Shown here: one piece after another, positions 36,131-46,554 of the stretch
How the letters are laid out: each line of letters starts with the position of its first letter
Numbering within the stretch: the stretch's first letter is position 1
From: Liolophura sinensis
Taxonomy: Eukaryota > Mollusca > Polyplacophora > Chitonida > Chitonidae
DNA: 64,000 nt
Reading direction: 5' to 3'
Assembly: GCF_032854445.1 (NCBI RefSeq)
Contig: NC_088297.1
Span: 14,313,335-14,377,334 of the forward strand
The notes under the pieces: model-generated
Told to the model about the DNA's origin: nothing
Databases searched by the model: none
Seen by the model: the letters and a program-made list of their open reading frames with translations, nothing else
Position numbers and translations under genes: made by a program

Positions 36131-37421
36131 TTTTTACCTAATTCTGCTTAAGTCACTATTTGCTATTATTTAAGAATAAAATTCTGACTGAAGGAAATTG
36201 ACGAGAGGCAGTATTCCACCAGTTATCACCCCGTTGTCGTCGTTGTTCCAGTGCACTCTCTGCTGTATGATATATATGATTGGCTGTGTAAGTGTATACT
36301 GTCAGTGACCTACAATTTCACCAACAAATGTTCATTTTTATAGGGAAATAAACGTGATTTTTGCTGATACGTAAGTTTTTCCACTAGGATATCATCCTAC
36401 CTTCCCAACGAACCTGAAAGCAACTTTCAGAAACCAATGAAACTTTCAGAATCCCGAAAAATGAGTAAATTAGGTATGGACAAAATTTTAGGTCATTTTG
36501 GGTAGCACTGGAAGGTAAAAATGCTATGAAGACCTTCATGGTATTTCCTCTACTACTGAAGCTTCATGTCGCTGTTCTGTAAGTGAAATACTGGGACACA
36601 TATGGTGTGTGTTCAAGACCGACCTTTGACGGGGAATACACATATGGTCTGGGTACAAGACCGATCTTTGATGGGGAATACACATATGGTGTGGATTCAA
36701 GACTGACCGTTTGATGGGGAATACACATATGGTGTAGGTTAAAGACCGACCTTTTGATGGGGAATACACATATGGTGTGGGTTCAAGACCGACCTTTTGA
36801 CGGGGAATACACATATGGTGTGGGTTCAAGACTGACCTTTGACAAGGAATTTGTGAATTAGCTTGCTCTCACTGCCTTTTCTGGCTTTCGTGACAATAAA
36901 TGGTTTACGATGTTCATGTACCCATTACCCACATGTACAGCACATGTGGGAAAGCTCGTCAGTAGCTTTGCCACAGATCCAGGGCTATCGGAAACCTGTT
37001 TGCTCAACCTGTAATTGGAAAAATTCATAAAAAAAAAGCATTCAACATCAGTCGAATAAGTAAAGATTTATTTAATTATTTGATTGATGGTTTACACCGT
37101 ACTCCCAAATATTTCACTTACACAAAGACAAGCTTTATGGTGGAATGGAACAAAGCTGAGCCAAGGGGGAACCCATGGCGATCCACAGGTTGCTGCAGAC
37201 CTTCCAACGTTCTGCCAGAAAATAAATACCTCTAAATGAATTATTCTTGAGTAAGGTAAGAATCATTTAATCAGAAAACAATCAGTCATTTGAGAAAGTT
37301 CACTCCTATTTTTTTTTTCCTGTTTTCGTTGTTACAGAAGGAATACCCTGTCCCAGAGCAGTTCAAGACAGTATGGAACGGAAAAGAGCTGGTTACTGAG
37401 GCAACCGATATAGCTGGTTAG
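31315..37421 (+). CDS. CAP1: Adenylyl cyclase-associated protein (CAP), C-terminal half, six exons
   Basis: Six exons join in frame: 31315-31498, 32490-32671, 33907-34030, 34840-34922, 35816-35959 and 37338-37421 (801 nt, 266 residues plus TAG). All introns are GT-AG and the phases match. Domain order from the visible start is: polyproline run (about residues 19-30), WH2 segment (LFASLNKG...[13 protein letters not shown]), a second Pro/Lys-rich linker, then the CARP beta-helix domain ending [16 protein letters not shown]...DIAG, the usual CAP C-terminus. In the family, CAP works with cofilin and profilin: it speeds actin depolymerisation, and its WH2/CARP part recharges ADP-actin to ATP-actin in the cytoplasm. 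Animal CAPs are about 470 residues, so roughly 200 N-terminal residues (helical folded domain) are missing. I searched 1-31314 for its motifs by eye and found none. Invertebrates usually have a single CAP, so the CAP1/CAP2 label is nominal. Confidence 0.95.
31597..31850 (+). repeat. Degenerate duplication of CAP exon a end and its donor region
   Basis: AACAAAGG(A/T)GCT...GTCACAAAAG at 31474-31498 (exon) recurs at 31640-31664 (intron), followed by similar intron sequence. TTATTATGTxTGAGCAAATC at 31597 and 31767 shows a further partial unit. The period is about 166-170 bp. Confidence 0.85.
31925..32150 (+). repeat. Dispersed repeat D2 in CAP intron a/b
   Basis: CTCAACCTTTTCACTTATGA, ACATTGGTTGGATTGGCCAA, TTTCAGGGCTTCACAATAAG, TTAGAATAATGCCTTTAGAA, CTTGAATAAATACCTTGCAA. 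Confidence 0.7.
32490..32671 (+). CDS. CAP1: CAP exon b: WH2 core and basic proline linker
   Basis: The acceptor is TTTAACAG and the donor CTGGTG|GTAAGT. The exon encodes [19 protein letters not shown], the actin-binding WH2 core of CAPs, then a Lys/Pro/Ala-rich linker and [11 protein letters not shown], the conserved entry into the CARP domain. Confidence 0.95.
32855..33145 (+). repeat. Degenerate two-copy tandem repeat (about 145 bp) in CAP intron
   Basis: CATCCAATTTGGACAACATA and CATCCAATTTAGACACAATT head two copies that both run to a GTAACAAGTT/ATGACAAGTT end. Similarity is clear but weak. Confidence 0.75.
33907..34030 (+). CDS. CAP1: CAP exon c: first CARP beta-helix turns
   Basis: The acceptor is CTTCAG|GAGTAC and the donor GTAG|GTAAGG. 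The exon encodes [18 protein letters not shown], then [21 protein letters not shown], matching the repeated beta-strand turns of the CAP C-terminal domain. It leaves phase 1. Confidence 0.95.
34144..34515 (+). repeat. 186-bp recent tandem duplication in CAP intron
   Basis: GGTATTTTGTGTTGGTCTTG at 34144 repeats at 34330. By eye the two copies differ at only about a dozen positions, much younger than the duplications in neighbouring introns. Confidence 0.93.
34676..34812 (+). mobile_element. Diverged SINE A/C-type fragment in CAP intron
   Basis: TTTTCTCCAGGCATTCCACT, CATATAATTGAAAAAAAGTC and an AAATAAGTAAATAAATAAAT tail. It ends just before CAP exon d (acceptor at 34839). Confidence 0.65.
34840..34922 (+). 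CDS. CAP1: CAP exon d: CARP domain
   Basis: The acceptor is ATTTCAG|ATAGC and the donor GGGCAG|GTAAGA. The exon encodes (D)[18 protein letters not shown] and VNCQSVKGQ, with the family's 'DNCKKxGxVxDDVV' pattern. Confidence 0.95.
35816..35959 (+). CDS. CAP1: CAP exon e: CARP domain
   Basis: The acceptor is ATGACAG|ATCATG and the donor GATTTT|GTAAGT. The exon encodes [16 protein letters not shown], then VYLSKDS and [12 protein letters not shown], all near-universal CAP motifs. Confidence 0.96.
36305..36480 (+). repeat. Dispersed repeat D1 in CAP intron
   Basis: ACAATTTCACCAACAAATGT, TTTATAGGGAAATAAACGTG, CCACTAGGATATCATCCTAC, AACTTTCAGAATCCCGAAAA. Confidence 0.65.
36588..36842 (+). repeat. 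42-43-bp tandem repeat, about 6 copies, in the last CAP intron
   Basis: The unit contains GGGGAATACACATATGGTGT and GGTTCAAGACCGACCTTT. It lies between CAP exons e and d's downstream partner, well away from splice sites. Confidence 0.93.
37065..37225 (-). mobile_element. SINE A fragment in last CAP intron
   Basis: TTTATTTAATTATTTGATTG tail, ACACCGTACTCCCAAATATT, AACCCATGGCGATCCACAGG; the head is absent. It lies just upstream of the terminal CAP exon. Confidence 0.82.
37338..37421 (+). CDS. CAP1: CAP terminal coding exon
   Basis: The acceptor is GTTACAG|AAGGAA. The exon encodes [19 protein letters not shown], then TEATDIAG and TAG (37419-37421). This is the dimerising extreme C-terminus of CAPs. 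Confidence 0.96.
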   Translation, partial: KEYPVPEQFKTVWNGKELVTEATDIAG

Positions 37422-38475
37422 AGGAAGATGGTTGTTGTGAGGAACTGGAAAGAATGCTAGCCAAAGAACAGAAGTGAACGTGCTTTCAGGTTAACGGAAA
37501 TCGTTTAATTATCAAGAATGGTGCTTTGGATAATCAGTTGTTCAGAAAGAAAAGCTAAAAACGTAAAAAGATGTAAAATTTCTAAGAAAAAAATCTATTT
37601 ATCACCTTTTTATTGTTTGCTGCTGACTTAAAGAAATGAAAATTTTTTTGTTCTTGTATTCTTTCTGAAGAGGTCGATATTCATTCTGGTGTATCTTGTA
37701 TTTTTATCGCGAATTATTATTTTATTGTCTCAACACAGTTACCTGATTAAATCCCAAGCAGTAAAATTGGGCTTAATTAAAAAGGAATAGACAGAAATGG
37801 GAAACAAGTCTCATGCCTAAATTATGAGATTGTTTGAAACAACCAGAAGCTTTTTTAAACCATTATTGCTAATTTGATTTTGTTTTTTGCAATGAGAATG
37901 AAAAGAAACAAAGAATAACATCATGAACAAGAGATTATTTTCAGATGCGAGCAAGGGCTAGCAGGAGAAAAATTGAATGGAGTCGATTTGAATAAAATTT
38001 CTTTGTACATACAAAATATGTTTTATTGACTTACCAGTAATGCTGGCTTGCAGACAACTGTGAATAATGTTTTGAATGGATATTCTGTAAAAAAAAAAAA
38101 AACACTTTAAAATCTTTTTTAAAACATTGTAAACAAATATTTTCTATGGGAGAGCAAAGCTTGTAGATAAATTAGTCTAGTGTTATTCAAAACTGAGTTT
38201 TGGATTATACTAGATATCACAGTATTTGTGTTGTTTATTATTAGTTTATCATTAGTTTATTATCCTAGTCTCACCAATTTAGTATAAATATGCTAACTAA
38301 TTTGTCGGTTATGGATATTTTTTTGTTTTTATTAGTATGGCAAAAATTTAACATGTGCCTCTTTAAATGTTGAATTGTGTGTATTTCTTTTTAGTATCTA
38401 ATCAATTTTGCTTTACCAGATATTGCTAGCTATGTTCTGGAAACAGAAAAATAAATGTGCCTTTCCGTTTGAACA
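37422..38475 (+). other. Probable CAP 3' UTR
   Basis: This AT-rich, open-ended stretch follows the CAP stop with no further splice signals needed. It contains candidate poly(A) signals AATAAA at 37991-37996 and 38450-38455. Its extent is inferred; only transcript data would fix the cleavage site. Confidence 0.55.
38450..38455 (+). terminator. Candidate CAP polyadenylation signal
   Basis: Canonical AATAAA about 1.03 kb after the CAP stop, followed by a T/G-rich stretch within 30 bp. An earlier AATAAA at 37991-37996 could give a shorter 3' UTR. Confidence 0.45.
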
Positions 38476-39984
38476 CTTATGGTGGATGTACTGCTACATT
38501 CAGCTGTCTCTGTTTAGTTTGAGTCCATGACATTTCGAAAGAGCCCCTGTTCTGTATTAGGAACCCCCAGATTTGCCTCAGTGTTGCAAGTCTGCCATTA
38601 CGTGCCTGAAATATTGTTGAGCCCTCAGTAAGCTTTGAGCATCGTGGAAGCATAGACACTGCAAAAAAATTGCGCTTCACTAATCAGTCAAAGTCTTAGT
38701 TTCAATCTTCAGGAAATGCAATGTCAGAAACACATATTCCTGCAGAGAACAACTTTGTGGAAGTATCAAATCATCAACGAAGCGATTGTTAAAATTTTTG
38801 CGGTGTTTATGCATTTGCAGTATGTGCCTGAAAATGTTTGATGGGTTTGCAAGCATGCTGTAATCTTCCAACGCTCATATATTTAAATATATGATCAAAA
38901 ATTTACTGTTTTAAATGTTAAAAACTTCGATATTTCCTGCAAGAATAAATTTCATTTCCATTGTATCCTATGCGGTATCTATCTATATACGTCTAGGTCC
39001 AAAAAGTGTTTCAAATTTTAAGAATAGAAAATTGCGAGAAAAATCTACCTATCTGTGGTTTTGTTATTACTGTATGAATTTTGTTTGGGATAGGATGTCA
39101 TAGAGAAAATTGAGTAATGCCAAAAAGGTTGTTAGAATTGATGTTCAAAATATTTGCAACGGATGCTGATGATGAAGATGTGCTGTAATATTTAGTGTTA
39201 ATTATTGCTGCTTATTATTGGAATTATTTACTAATGATCAGTGTAAATTCATTTACAGAGATGTGTCCAACTGTTGTCATCTGTATGACATTATTTTGTG
39301 TATTCTGATGTCTCTTGTTACTAAGAGCATAGTTTTATTTTTAAGTATACGTAGAAATTTTTTTCCCATTTTCAGCTTTGCCCTTGATACTCAAAGCTTG
39401 AAACTCTACCGGCTTGAGTATGTTTTATACAAACTTGGCAACGTTGTCTGTTTTTCATTCAGGATAGTTTTATTTGCGATGTTCAGTTTTTTAAAAAAAT
39501 TTGGGTGTACATGAATTTCATGTTGCGAATTTGAAGGTCAGTGGATAAAAAATGTCACGTGACTTACAGGTTACATACATCTTGAGGTCTTGGTTTGTCT
39601 CTCGTCATACAGGAAGAAAAACATTTGTTTCATTCTTTGTGAAAAATTCAAAATTTGCCAACGGTGATGTAAAATGCCAAAATGAAGAGAACATGGTGTG
39701 ACTTTGGGCTCTTGTATGCAAGTTAAGGTCACAAGATAGTCTGTCAAAATTTCTTCTCCCGATCATTTCTGGAGAGTTCTACAAATTTAAGCATTGAACC
39801 CTTGCTTATGTGACATGTCTTGTAAAGGTCAAATCACTGTACCTACTTGTTTCGGCATTCATATCGATGGTATGAAAACAATTTTTTATGACCATAGAAA
39901 TCGTTTTCTACAATAAAGACATGTCGTCATGCAGCACGTCAAGCCTACACTGTTGTTGATATGTATGTGTGTATACTTAGATTC
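38476..39984. other. No gene seen; start of CpG-richer intergenic DNA
   Basis: No coding frame with family resemblance. CpG frequency begins to rise from about 39.5 kb. Confidence 0.5.
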
Positions 39985-40275
39985 TTACAAGATGCTTAAC
40001 AGTTTTACAGTCATTAGGCATTTGTACACAAACTGTGTCTTGTGGCAGGGCGAGTCCATGCCGCCAAAGTGCTGTCACCACTGAAATATAGTGCCGAGCA
40101 CACCAGACGTGACACCCCACCCAGTCACATTATACGGACACTTGGGCCAACCAGTCATGTTTCCTTGATCTGACCTCTCAGCGATGAGTGCCAAGCGAGG
40201 CAGCAAGACGTACCATTTTTTCTTTGTTATGACCAAACCTAGGTTTGGCCCCAGGTCTCCTGACTTTAAGGCACA
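39985..40275 (-). mobile_element. SINE B2-type variant
   Basis: ACAGTCATTAGGCATTTGTA, AAGTGCTGTCACCACTGAAA, GCACACCAGACGTGACACCC and ACCTAGGTTTGGCCCCAGGT. Same layout as 56080-56334. Confidence 0.8.
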
Positions 40276-40744
40276 TCGTTGTTGAGTTTTTGCTAAAATA
40301 AAGTGTGTTGTATTCAGAGTATCCCTGTAGCTCGACATATACGGAAGACTTCCCCGAGTTGTATAAATCATTGCTGTCTACACACTGTTAACTTCTGACC
40401 AATGAACTCACAGTGTAGAATCCCTCTACACTCCTAGGGCTGGAGTTTTATCTGGATTGTTGTGAACTCCGAGCACTTGAAAGATCAGAACAACTGATCT
40501 CCCTGGGATACAAGCAGGGAAAAATAATAAGTAAGTACGTACAAAGCCGCTGGAGAATTGTACCAGACAAAATCATTGTCCAAAGCCTCTCCTGGTTCCT
40601 AATGAGGACACTTGCTCTCCAGTCAGCAGGACAAACCAGGTGAGAGATCAAACCCAGGATGTGAGAATTTACCCTGGTGAGATTAAGCAGTCTGTGCTGT
40701 GGCCGTATGTGCAGCCTAATGTTCATTAAACGCTCAGTATATAT

Positions 40745-40905
40745 ATCTGTATCTCACATGTGGGAAGGTTAGTCACTAACTTGCCAAAGTTCAGTGGTTT
40801 ACGACGGACACCCTGGTTTCCTCCAACCATGAAACTGACTGCCGTATCGTTTATATTTGGAAAAGTCTTGTATATTATTAAACAACAATGAAATAAATAA
40901 AACTA
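40745..40905 (+). mobile_element. Older SINE C-type copy
   Basis: GTGGGAAGGTTAGTCACTAA, CAGTGGTTTACGACGGACAC, TTTCCTCCAACCATGAAACT, GAAATAAATAAA tail. It is homologous to SINE A in layout but has its own core. Confidence 0.7.
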
Positions 40906-42664
40906 AAGCTAAAGTGATTCAAGCCAAAACTGTGTGGTTTGTGGTTCCTTCTGCCGTTGCAATGAGGATTTGAGTTCAAACTGTGAACATATCACTCCTG
41001 TATTACGCCATGTCTTAGGGGACGATGGTCAATTCGTGCAACTTGAACCCAATTCCTTATTGCTGCGTAAAACGTGCCCCATTGGCAATTATCTCGTTAA
41101 TCTGATATGAACCGGTAGAATATTACATATACCTTCGTCAGCTACCTGACAGACGTCTTGGTTTCAAATCGCAGCCAAATTATTCGGAGCTGGTTTGCAT
41201 GAACGCATGCAACATCACTGATCGATGACTGATCCGCGTTGTCGATATCTCCGGTGTCCAGTCTCGAGTCGAGTCATACCTGTGACTTTAACATGGACCC
41301 GGCGATACACCCTAGCACATCCCAGCATACCTGATAAATACCCGAAAAGAGTGCTAAAAATGGATAAATGAAGAGTTGTTGGTTCGTACGATGTCTAGGG
41401 TCCGGCATCCTTCAAAACGGTCGTGTTTGTTATGGTGTGCTGAGGTGTATCGCTGGACCGCTTTAACATAGGGAATCCTGGCACTAACCTGACTTGGCAC
41501 TCAGCATAAGGGGACTAAGTATTGACAGTATAATGTGAATGAAAGGTTCAATTACAAGAAACCAAGCAAACAGGCATTGGTTAATGGCTCATCCGATGTA
41601 TGGAGCGTGACGCCTTGTACGAGTTTGGGATAACTTTGGCTCTACCTTCGAGCCAATGAGTATTTTTTCACATCTCAGTAAATAGTTTAACTCACTGGAT
41701 TCACGATTTTGGATACTGATTTAATCAATTCGCCAAAAAAGAAATGTTCCTTGCGTTCTTTCGCCATCATTGAAGACTGTTAACTGCTTCTCTTTGAAGG
41801 TCCTAATTTCTTACTTTATGCACTTTATTAGTTCTTTGGTGGTTTGTGTTGTACGTTATTTTGGAAATCGTTTTTGCAATTATGGGCCCGGAACTTTCAT
41901 TTTCTTTGACGGCTTGAGTACGGAGGTCTGTTTTTTGTCTAGAGTCACACCATTGTAACCGTTTAGGGATATCTCTGTTTCTACGGAACATTTTCGCTAC
42001 AGATTTCTGCCTCGTTCACGCATTCTGGTCAGCATTCCAGGAATGACATCTTCTGCAAAGTAAATGGATTCTGTCATCACCTTATTTCAATTAAGTTTTA
42101 ATTAGCTCTTGCATATTTCCGAGAAGCTTCCATCAGTGAAACGAAATGAACATGACTAAATGAGCCTTTGATCAAAACCGTTGGGCACAAATCTTGTGAA
42201 AGGCATCTCGAAGTTTTGGAACGCGATAGTCTTAAGAAATGTCGGAGTAAAGATCTGTGCAACGATAGTTCTTAAAACTTACGCCAGGTTTTCATCCATC
42301 TGTGAAATCAGGGCGTTGTGTTGGCAATGATGTGATCCCTGACTCGCTGAACTGCTCTTCTCCGTTAGCCGTTGAATGCAGTCAAAGCCGTTGTTAATGA
42401 AATACAGGTTCTCTTCGAGTGACACGCATCGGTGAATCTTCCCTTGATAAATCAGTCGTCGTTACAAGAAAGGTGCACTTATTGAATAAGCTGTCAGTTT
42501 CAACCAGGTTTCGCAAGGGGAAAGGGAGAATGTTAATTATCATAAAATAAGCAACAACAGCTCATTTCGTGATGACATCAGGTCACAATTTACGTGGACG
42601 TTCAGCTCAGCATCTGGCGTCACCACCGTGTTCCAATATAATGCGTTTGGGGCTTTTTGAAGAG
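40906..42664. other. No gene seen; CpG-rich
   Basis: Many CpGs (for example 41101-41460) but no recognisable exon. A stretch at about 41800-41885 weakly resembles 55715-55795. Confidence 0.5.
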
Positions 42665-42666
42665 AG

Positions 42667-42697
<31 letters not shown>

Positions 42698-42895
42698 TTT
42701 GATTTGTTTTTTACGCCGTACTCAAGAATATTTCATTTATACGACGGCGGCCAGCTGGTGGCAGGAAACCTGGCAGAGAGGTGGATTGCTGAAGGCCCTT
42801 CTCATGCACTTACAAAGGTGAGAAAGTCAGCTAACCACGGAAGCCACGGAGGCCACGGTGGCCCTCTATCGCAGTCCAGCCTTTGTCAAAAAGAC
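42665..42895 (-). mobile_element. SINE A, rearranged copy
   Basis: TTATTT array (about 9 units), TTTTTACGCCGTACTCAAGA, ACGACGGCGGCCAGCTGGTG, then a deleted body and the sequence ACCACGGAAGCCACGGAGGC, a partly repeated head end. Confidence 0.8.
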
Positions 42896-43020
42896 CAATA
42901 ATTCCACGCCAATAATTCCAAAAATGTTCTAAAAAAAATAAATGAATAGTCCCTGGGCTGGGACGTAAATACACAAAACAGACACAATCTTAGCATGAGT
43001 TTAGTTTTAATTCTTAAGTA

Positions 43021-43254
43021 GTATATTTATTTATGTATTTATTTATTTATTTATTTGGCTGGAGTTTTACGCGGTACTCAAGAATATTTTATTGGAGGGA
43101 TGCCGGCATTCGAGACAGTGGGAAGAAGTTACGCAGATCGTGGAGAAAATCCACGACCCTCCGCCTGTTTCTGCAAGACATTCCCACTTCCCGCGCCAGT
43201 TATGACCAACATGAGCTGGACTTGAACGAGGACTTGCCACCTGACACCGAACCA
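43021..43254 (-). repeat. SINE A copy, degenerate, interrupted by the tRNA-like element
   Basis: TTTATTTATTT tail and TTTTACGCGGTACTCAAGA at the left, then diverged body and GAGCTGGACTTGAACGAGG from the B-box region. Its continuation may be the SINE-like head at 46740-46855. Confidence 0.65.
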
Positions 43255-43373
43255 ACCTTGCTGTTTATAACAGTATTATACAGATTCTAGTGCTGAAATT
43301 TGGCTGAGACCACTGCGGGTTTCGAACCAGCGACCTCAGAGTCAGGCACCTAACCGCCAGCAATACATCGCGA

Positions 43374-43402
43374 CCTGAGAATAACAGGGTTCTAACTAAC
43401 AT
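43374..43402 (+). repeat. Left terminal inverted repeat of transposon
   Basis: Begins CCTGAGAATAACAGGGTTCT. 24 bp are perfect against 46583-46560 in reverse complement; 28 of 29 bp match overall. Confidence 0.9.
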
Positions 43403-43834
43403 TAAGGTCATTTCGATGAAATGACTTGTAAAGTACAAGTGCTCACCGTCCACTGAGTCATAAATGAACGATTTAAGTATGAGCCTATATTGTTTCATTG
43501 TAGTGTGTACTTTTTCACGCCCGATGATCTCCGGGTTTTCTGTAAAACTTAGGAAGTTAGCAATTCAAATGCTACAAATAGAACCTTGTTACTTTAAAAG
43601 CCAAAGTACCACTAAAAGTTACAAGGTTCTATCTGATGTCACGAAATTTTTAAAAAAGCAGTAACTGAACAACATTTTATGAAACAAATCGGCTTTACTT
43701 GTAATTACTGAGAACATTCACTGTGTGATAGTGTCATTAAGAAACAGACTCCCAGAACAAACAAAATACATGCAAATGGCAATTGCGTAACCACGCAAGT
43801 TCACCAGTTCAGTATTAAAGTTCCATTTTACATA

Positions 43835-44672
43835 TCAGATACGGAATGTTGCTTTGTAATATTCTCTGTCTACCAGGGGCATGAATTTCATCATTTCCTT
43901 GAGATCAGCTACTTTGGCTTGGGGGATTTTATGAAACTGCCCACTATCCAGAGCTTTTGGCCGCAGATTATCAAAACTCATTACCCGGTTTTGCCTTCCC
44001 CTCCTTAAATGATTTAGATCCCCAACTTCAAATCTCTCAGATTGCTGGGAGGTTTTGTACTGGACCTGAAATGGTGTTTCAAACGACAGCTTCAATGAGA
44101 AAGGGATCTTAGTGTAGGAAAGAGATTTGGCACAAGTTTGGTAGTCCTTAAAGTGGTCACCCCTCATCTGAATGACAGTGTATGGACATTTTCTCCTAGC
44201 CTTTAGCATGATTCGAATAGCTGACACCGGTGAGTAAAATTCAGCTACAGACATCACCTTTTCCAAGACACTATGGATGTTGTCAATCTCTTGCACTGCA
44301 GAATGGCTGGGTGTGCAATATTTCATGGTCACTGTTTCAATATCTGGATGTCTGTTGAGAAACTCTGCAACAGCAAACGCAATCACACTGTTTCTGTTCT
44401 GCGGCACACAGCTATCACTCCATGTGGTGATGTGTTTGACCATCCCTTTGTGATTAACAACGACTCTTTCAAGTATTTGAATCAGCGCACTCGCTATGTC
44501 ATTGGCAGAACGCCCACTTACTGTCTCACACCAAACAGCACAGTAACCAGTTTTAGAAATGGAATCATATCCTGTTAAGTTGTACATGTTTAACTTTCTC
44601 CTGTAGAAGAACGAGCTTATTTCAGCCTTTGGGTATGTGATCACATTTTGCAGGTCAAAGGAAACAACGAGC
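43835..44672 (-). CDS. Transposase-like gene, C-terminal frame
   Basis: It continues as LVVSFDLQNVITYPKAEISS, and carries TTWSDSCVPQNRNS, the YCTPSHSAVQEIDNIHSVLE region and a C-terminal LREKxxRP-like block, ending ATFRI and stop. The internal ATG at 44644 would lose the FDLQ motif, so it is not a convincing native start. Confidence 0.8.
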
Positions 44673-45783
44673 TTATCTTTTATCTTTTATCTTTTTCATG
44701 GCTTCCTTTTCGTTCACATGGGCTTGGTGAGATTGCTGTAGCGTGTCAGTTAAGAGGTTGTTGTTTTTGGCAGTGTCATATATCTCACATTTGTCGCATC
44801 TGTCAGACTTAGGCTTATGGAAATCAAGAGCTGGAATCATTGAATTGAAAGTATGACGATAGAAAGAGAGCTTTACAGCAGCCGTTTTGTCTACATTACA
44901 CTTTTCCACATAGAGGTCGTACATTTTTGTTACATTCAAGTTCGATTCCAAGTAGCGTTTTTCTGTTTTTGCACGACAATAGTGCGACTCAACAGCCGGA
45001 AAAGACAGGATATGATTTTTTACTCCCTGAACAACCTCTTCATGTGTGACTTTCTTGGCATGCTTGCCTCTTCCGTCTGCTTTTGGTGTACCAGTTTTGT
45101 CTTTTTTCTCATGGACATTGTATATGACCTTTTGACTAATACATAATGTGCCCAGATAGTATGGCTTGCAAACACGCATTTTCTTCTCGGAAAGGAAGAA
45201 GAAATATCTAATTGATTTCTTCCTCCGGGAGGGGCCCTTTCCAGTGGGCCTGTCTGTCTTACCGTAACTTGTAGTTGTAGCAATGAAATCATATTTACGG
45301 TTTTGATTCAACTGGAAATAAGCATCATGAATCTGAACCCTGTCTTCCTGGCTAATGTTTTCCATGCATTTAAACCTGCAAGACGTATGACAGTTTTTCA
45401 AATTCTTTATTTCTCTCCCTGTTACCATCTTTTTCCTAACAGAAAGGTAGGGTTTCCCTTCCTGGCATAGCCTCTTCCGTACATTAGCTTTCCATTGACT
45501 TGGATCTCGTGCTCGTTTACGAGACCGTCCCTTTTTAAGATGTTCACCCTGGGACGCAGATTCATCAGTGGAGGAGTCATCGTCCAGGCAGGAGTCTGCA
45601 ACATCTGGATCTTTCTGAGAGTCGTCAGCAATCGTAGAGGCCTCCATCGGATATGGACGAGCAATATCTTCATCTGTGGTATTGTTACTGGAACATCCTT
45701 CCCCAAGAGATTCTGTTGATGCAGAGGAAGGGTCTCCATCAAAGGTTATAACAGGGTCAACCGTCACGTATTCAGCAGAATCA
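44673..45783 (-). CDS. Transposase-like gene, exon 2, first frame
   Basis: The acceptor lies after a long pyrimidine tract. The frame runs through the Cys cluster, the ESHYCR motif and the CDKC knuckle, and ends ...MKKIKDKR at TAA 44675-44673, inside a triple 7-bp repeat. The same protein continues in another frame directly afterwards. Confidence 0.8.
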
Positions 45784-46192
45784 CTGTAACAAAAAAAAAA
45801 CCAAAAAAAAACATTTTTTACGGAAATCGATTGCTTCAGCTTGGAAATAATTATATACATATTTCAATATATATTTACATTTTTAACACAGTTCATGTTT
45901 ATTTTTATTTTAATTTTTTTATAATTTTTGCATCGTAAAATTGGTATTTTTTATTTACATGACTTTCATGCATTATATACACATCAACTAAGCTGGAAGC
46001 TCTGTTTGGAGACACCCTAAAAACGGACTTGTCTTTTTGTTCAGTTTAGAGTTACAAGGTTCTATTTGACTCTATGTGGTTGATCTGGTGATGGTATGAT
46101 GTCCACACTACATTGAAACTTACATTAAGTAATATATCACGAGAGATTAAGTTACTTTACATGTGCAAATCCACCCCAAAACACTTCCTTAC
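45784..46192 (-). other. Intron of transposase-like gene
   Basis: GT-AG intron of 409 bp, A/T-rich, with a very long T-rich tract before the acceptor. It contains one of the subterminal-type motifs at 46051-46064. Confidence 0.7.
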
Positions 46193-46464
46193 CTGTCCTG
46201 CATACTACTTGTGTCGGTGTCACCATGTTCTTCGTCACTGGGACGATCAAGTTGGGCTAAAAGACGAGCCAAATCCATGCTTTCAGCTATTCTGCTAGAT
46301 GGAGGTTCACCTACTGTGAATGTAACCTGGAATATGGTTGGTTGTCGATTCAGGAAGATAAGACACCCACTCTTACTGGACAAAGGCGACAGATAGAACC
46401 ATGTTATTCTGACCAGTGTGTCCAATCGTGAATTAGAACTCTGTAATTGTGTTGTAGACAGCAT
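46193..46464 (-). CDS. Transposase-like gene, exon 1
   Basis: Open from ATG 46464; an internal ATG at 46278 begins MDLARLLAQLDRPSDEEHG. The donor is GACAG|GTAAGG. The exon leaves phase 2, exactly matching exon 2. The acidic Asp/Glu/Ser content continues across the junction. Confidence 0.7.
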
Positions 46465-46554
46465 TACTATTAGGTTTTAGGTCATCAAGTTCTTTCAGTA
46501 GATAGAACTTTGTTACACAAACAATACCCACCATCAAACTCATTTTTCACAAAA

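Larger units (their letters stand above)
43835..46464 (-). pseudogene. Transposase-like protein (DUF7869-like), two exons, one 7-bp frameshift
   Basis: Exon 1 ends at 46193 (donor GACAG|GTAAGG) and encodes MDLARLLAQLDRPSDEEHG and so on. The start is either ATG 46464 or ATG 46278; the latter gives the neater acidic N-terminus. Exon 2 starts at 45783 (acceptor TTACAG|TGATTC). Visible parts are an acidic Ser-rich N-terminus, a basic patch KKGRSRKRARD (nuclear signal?), a Cys cluster CHTSCRFKC, ESHYCRAKTEKRYLE, KPKSDRCDKCEIYD (zinc-knuckle-like), then the RNase H-like part. That part has SFDLQ, WSDSCVPQNRNS and QEIDNIHSVLE as candidate acidic catalytic positions. The frame breaks at about 44674-44694 and continues from 44672 to the stop at 43835. 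The protein belongs to a large, poorly described animal family, known to me only as DUF7869-type. Confidence 0.8.
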
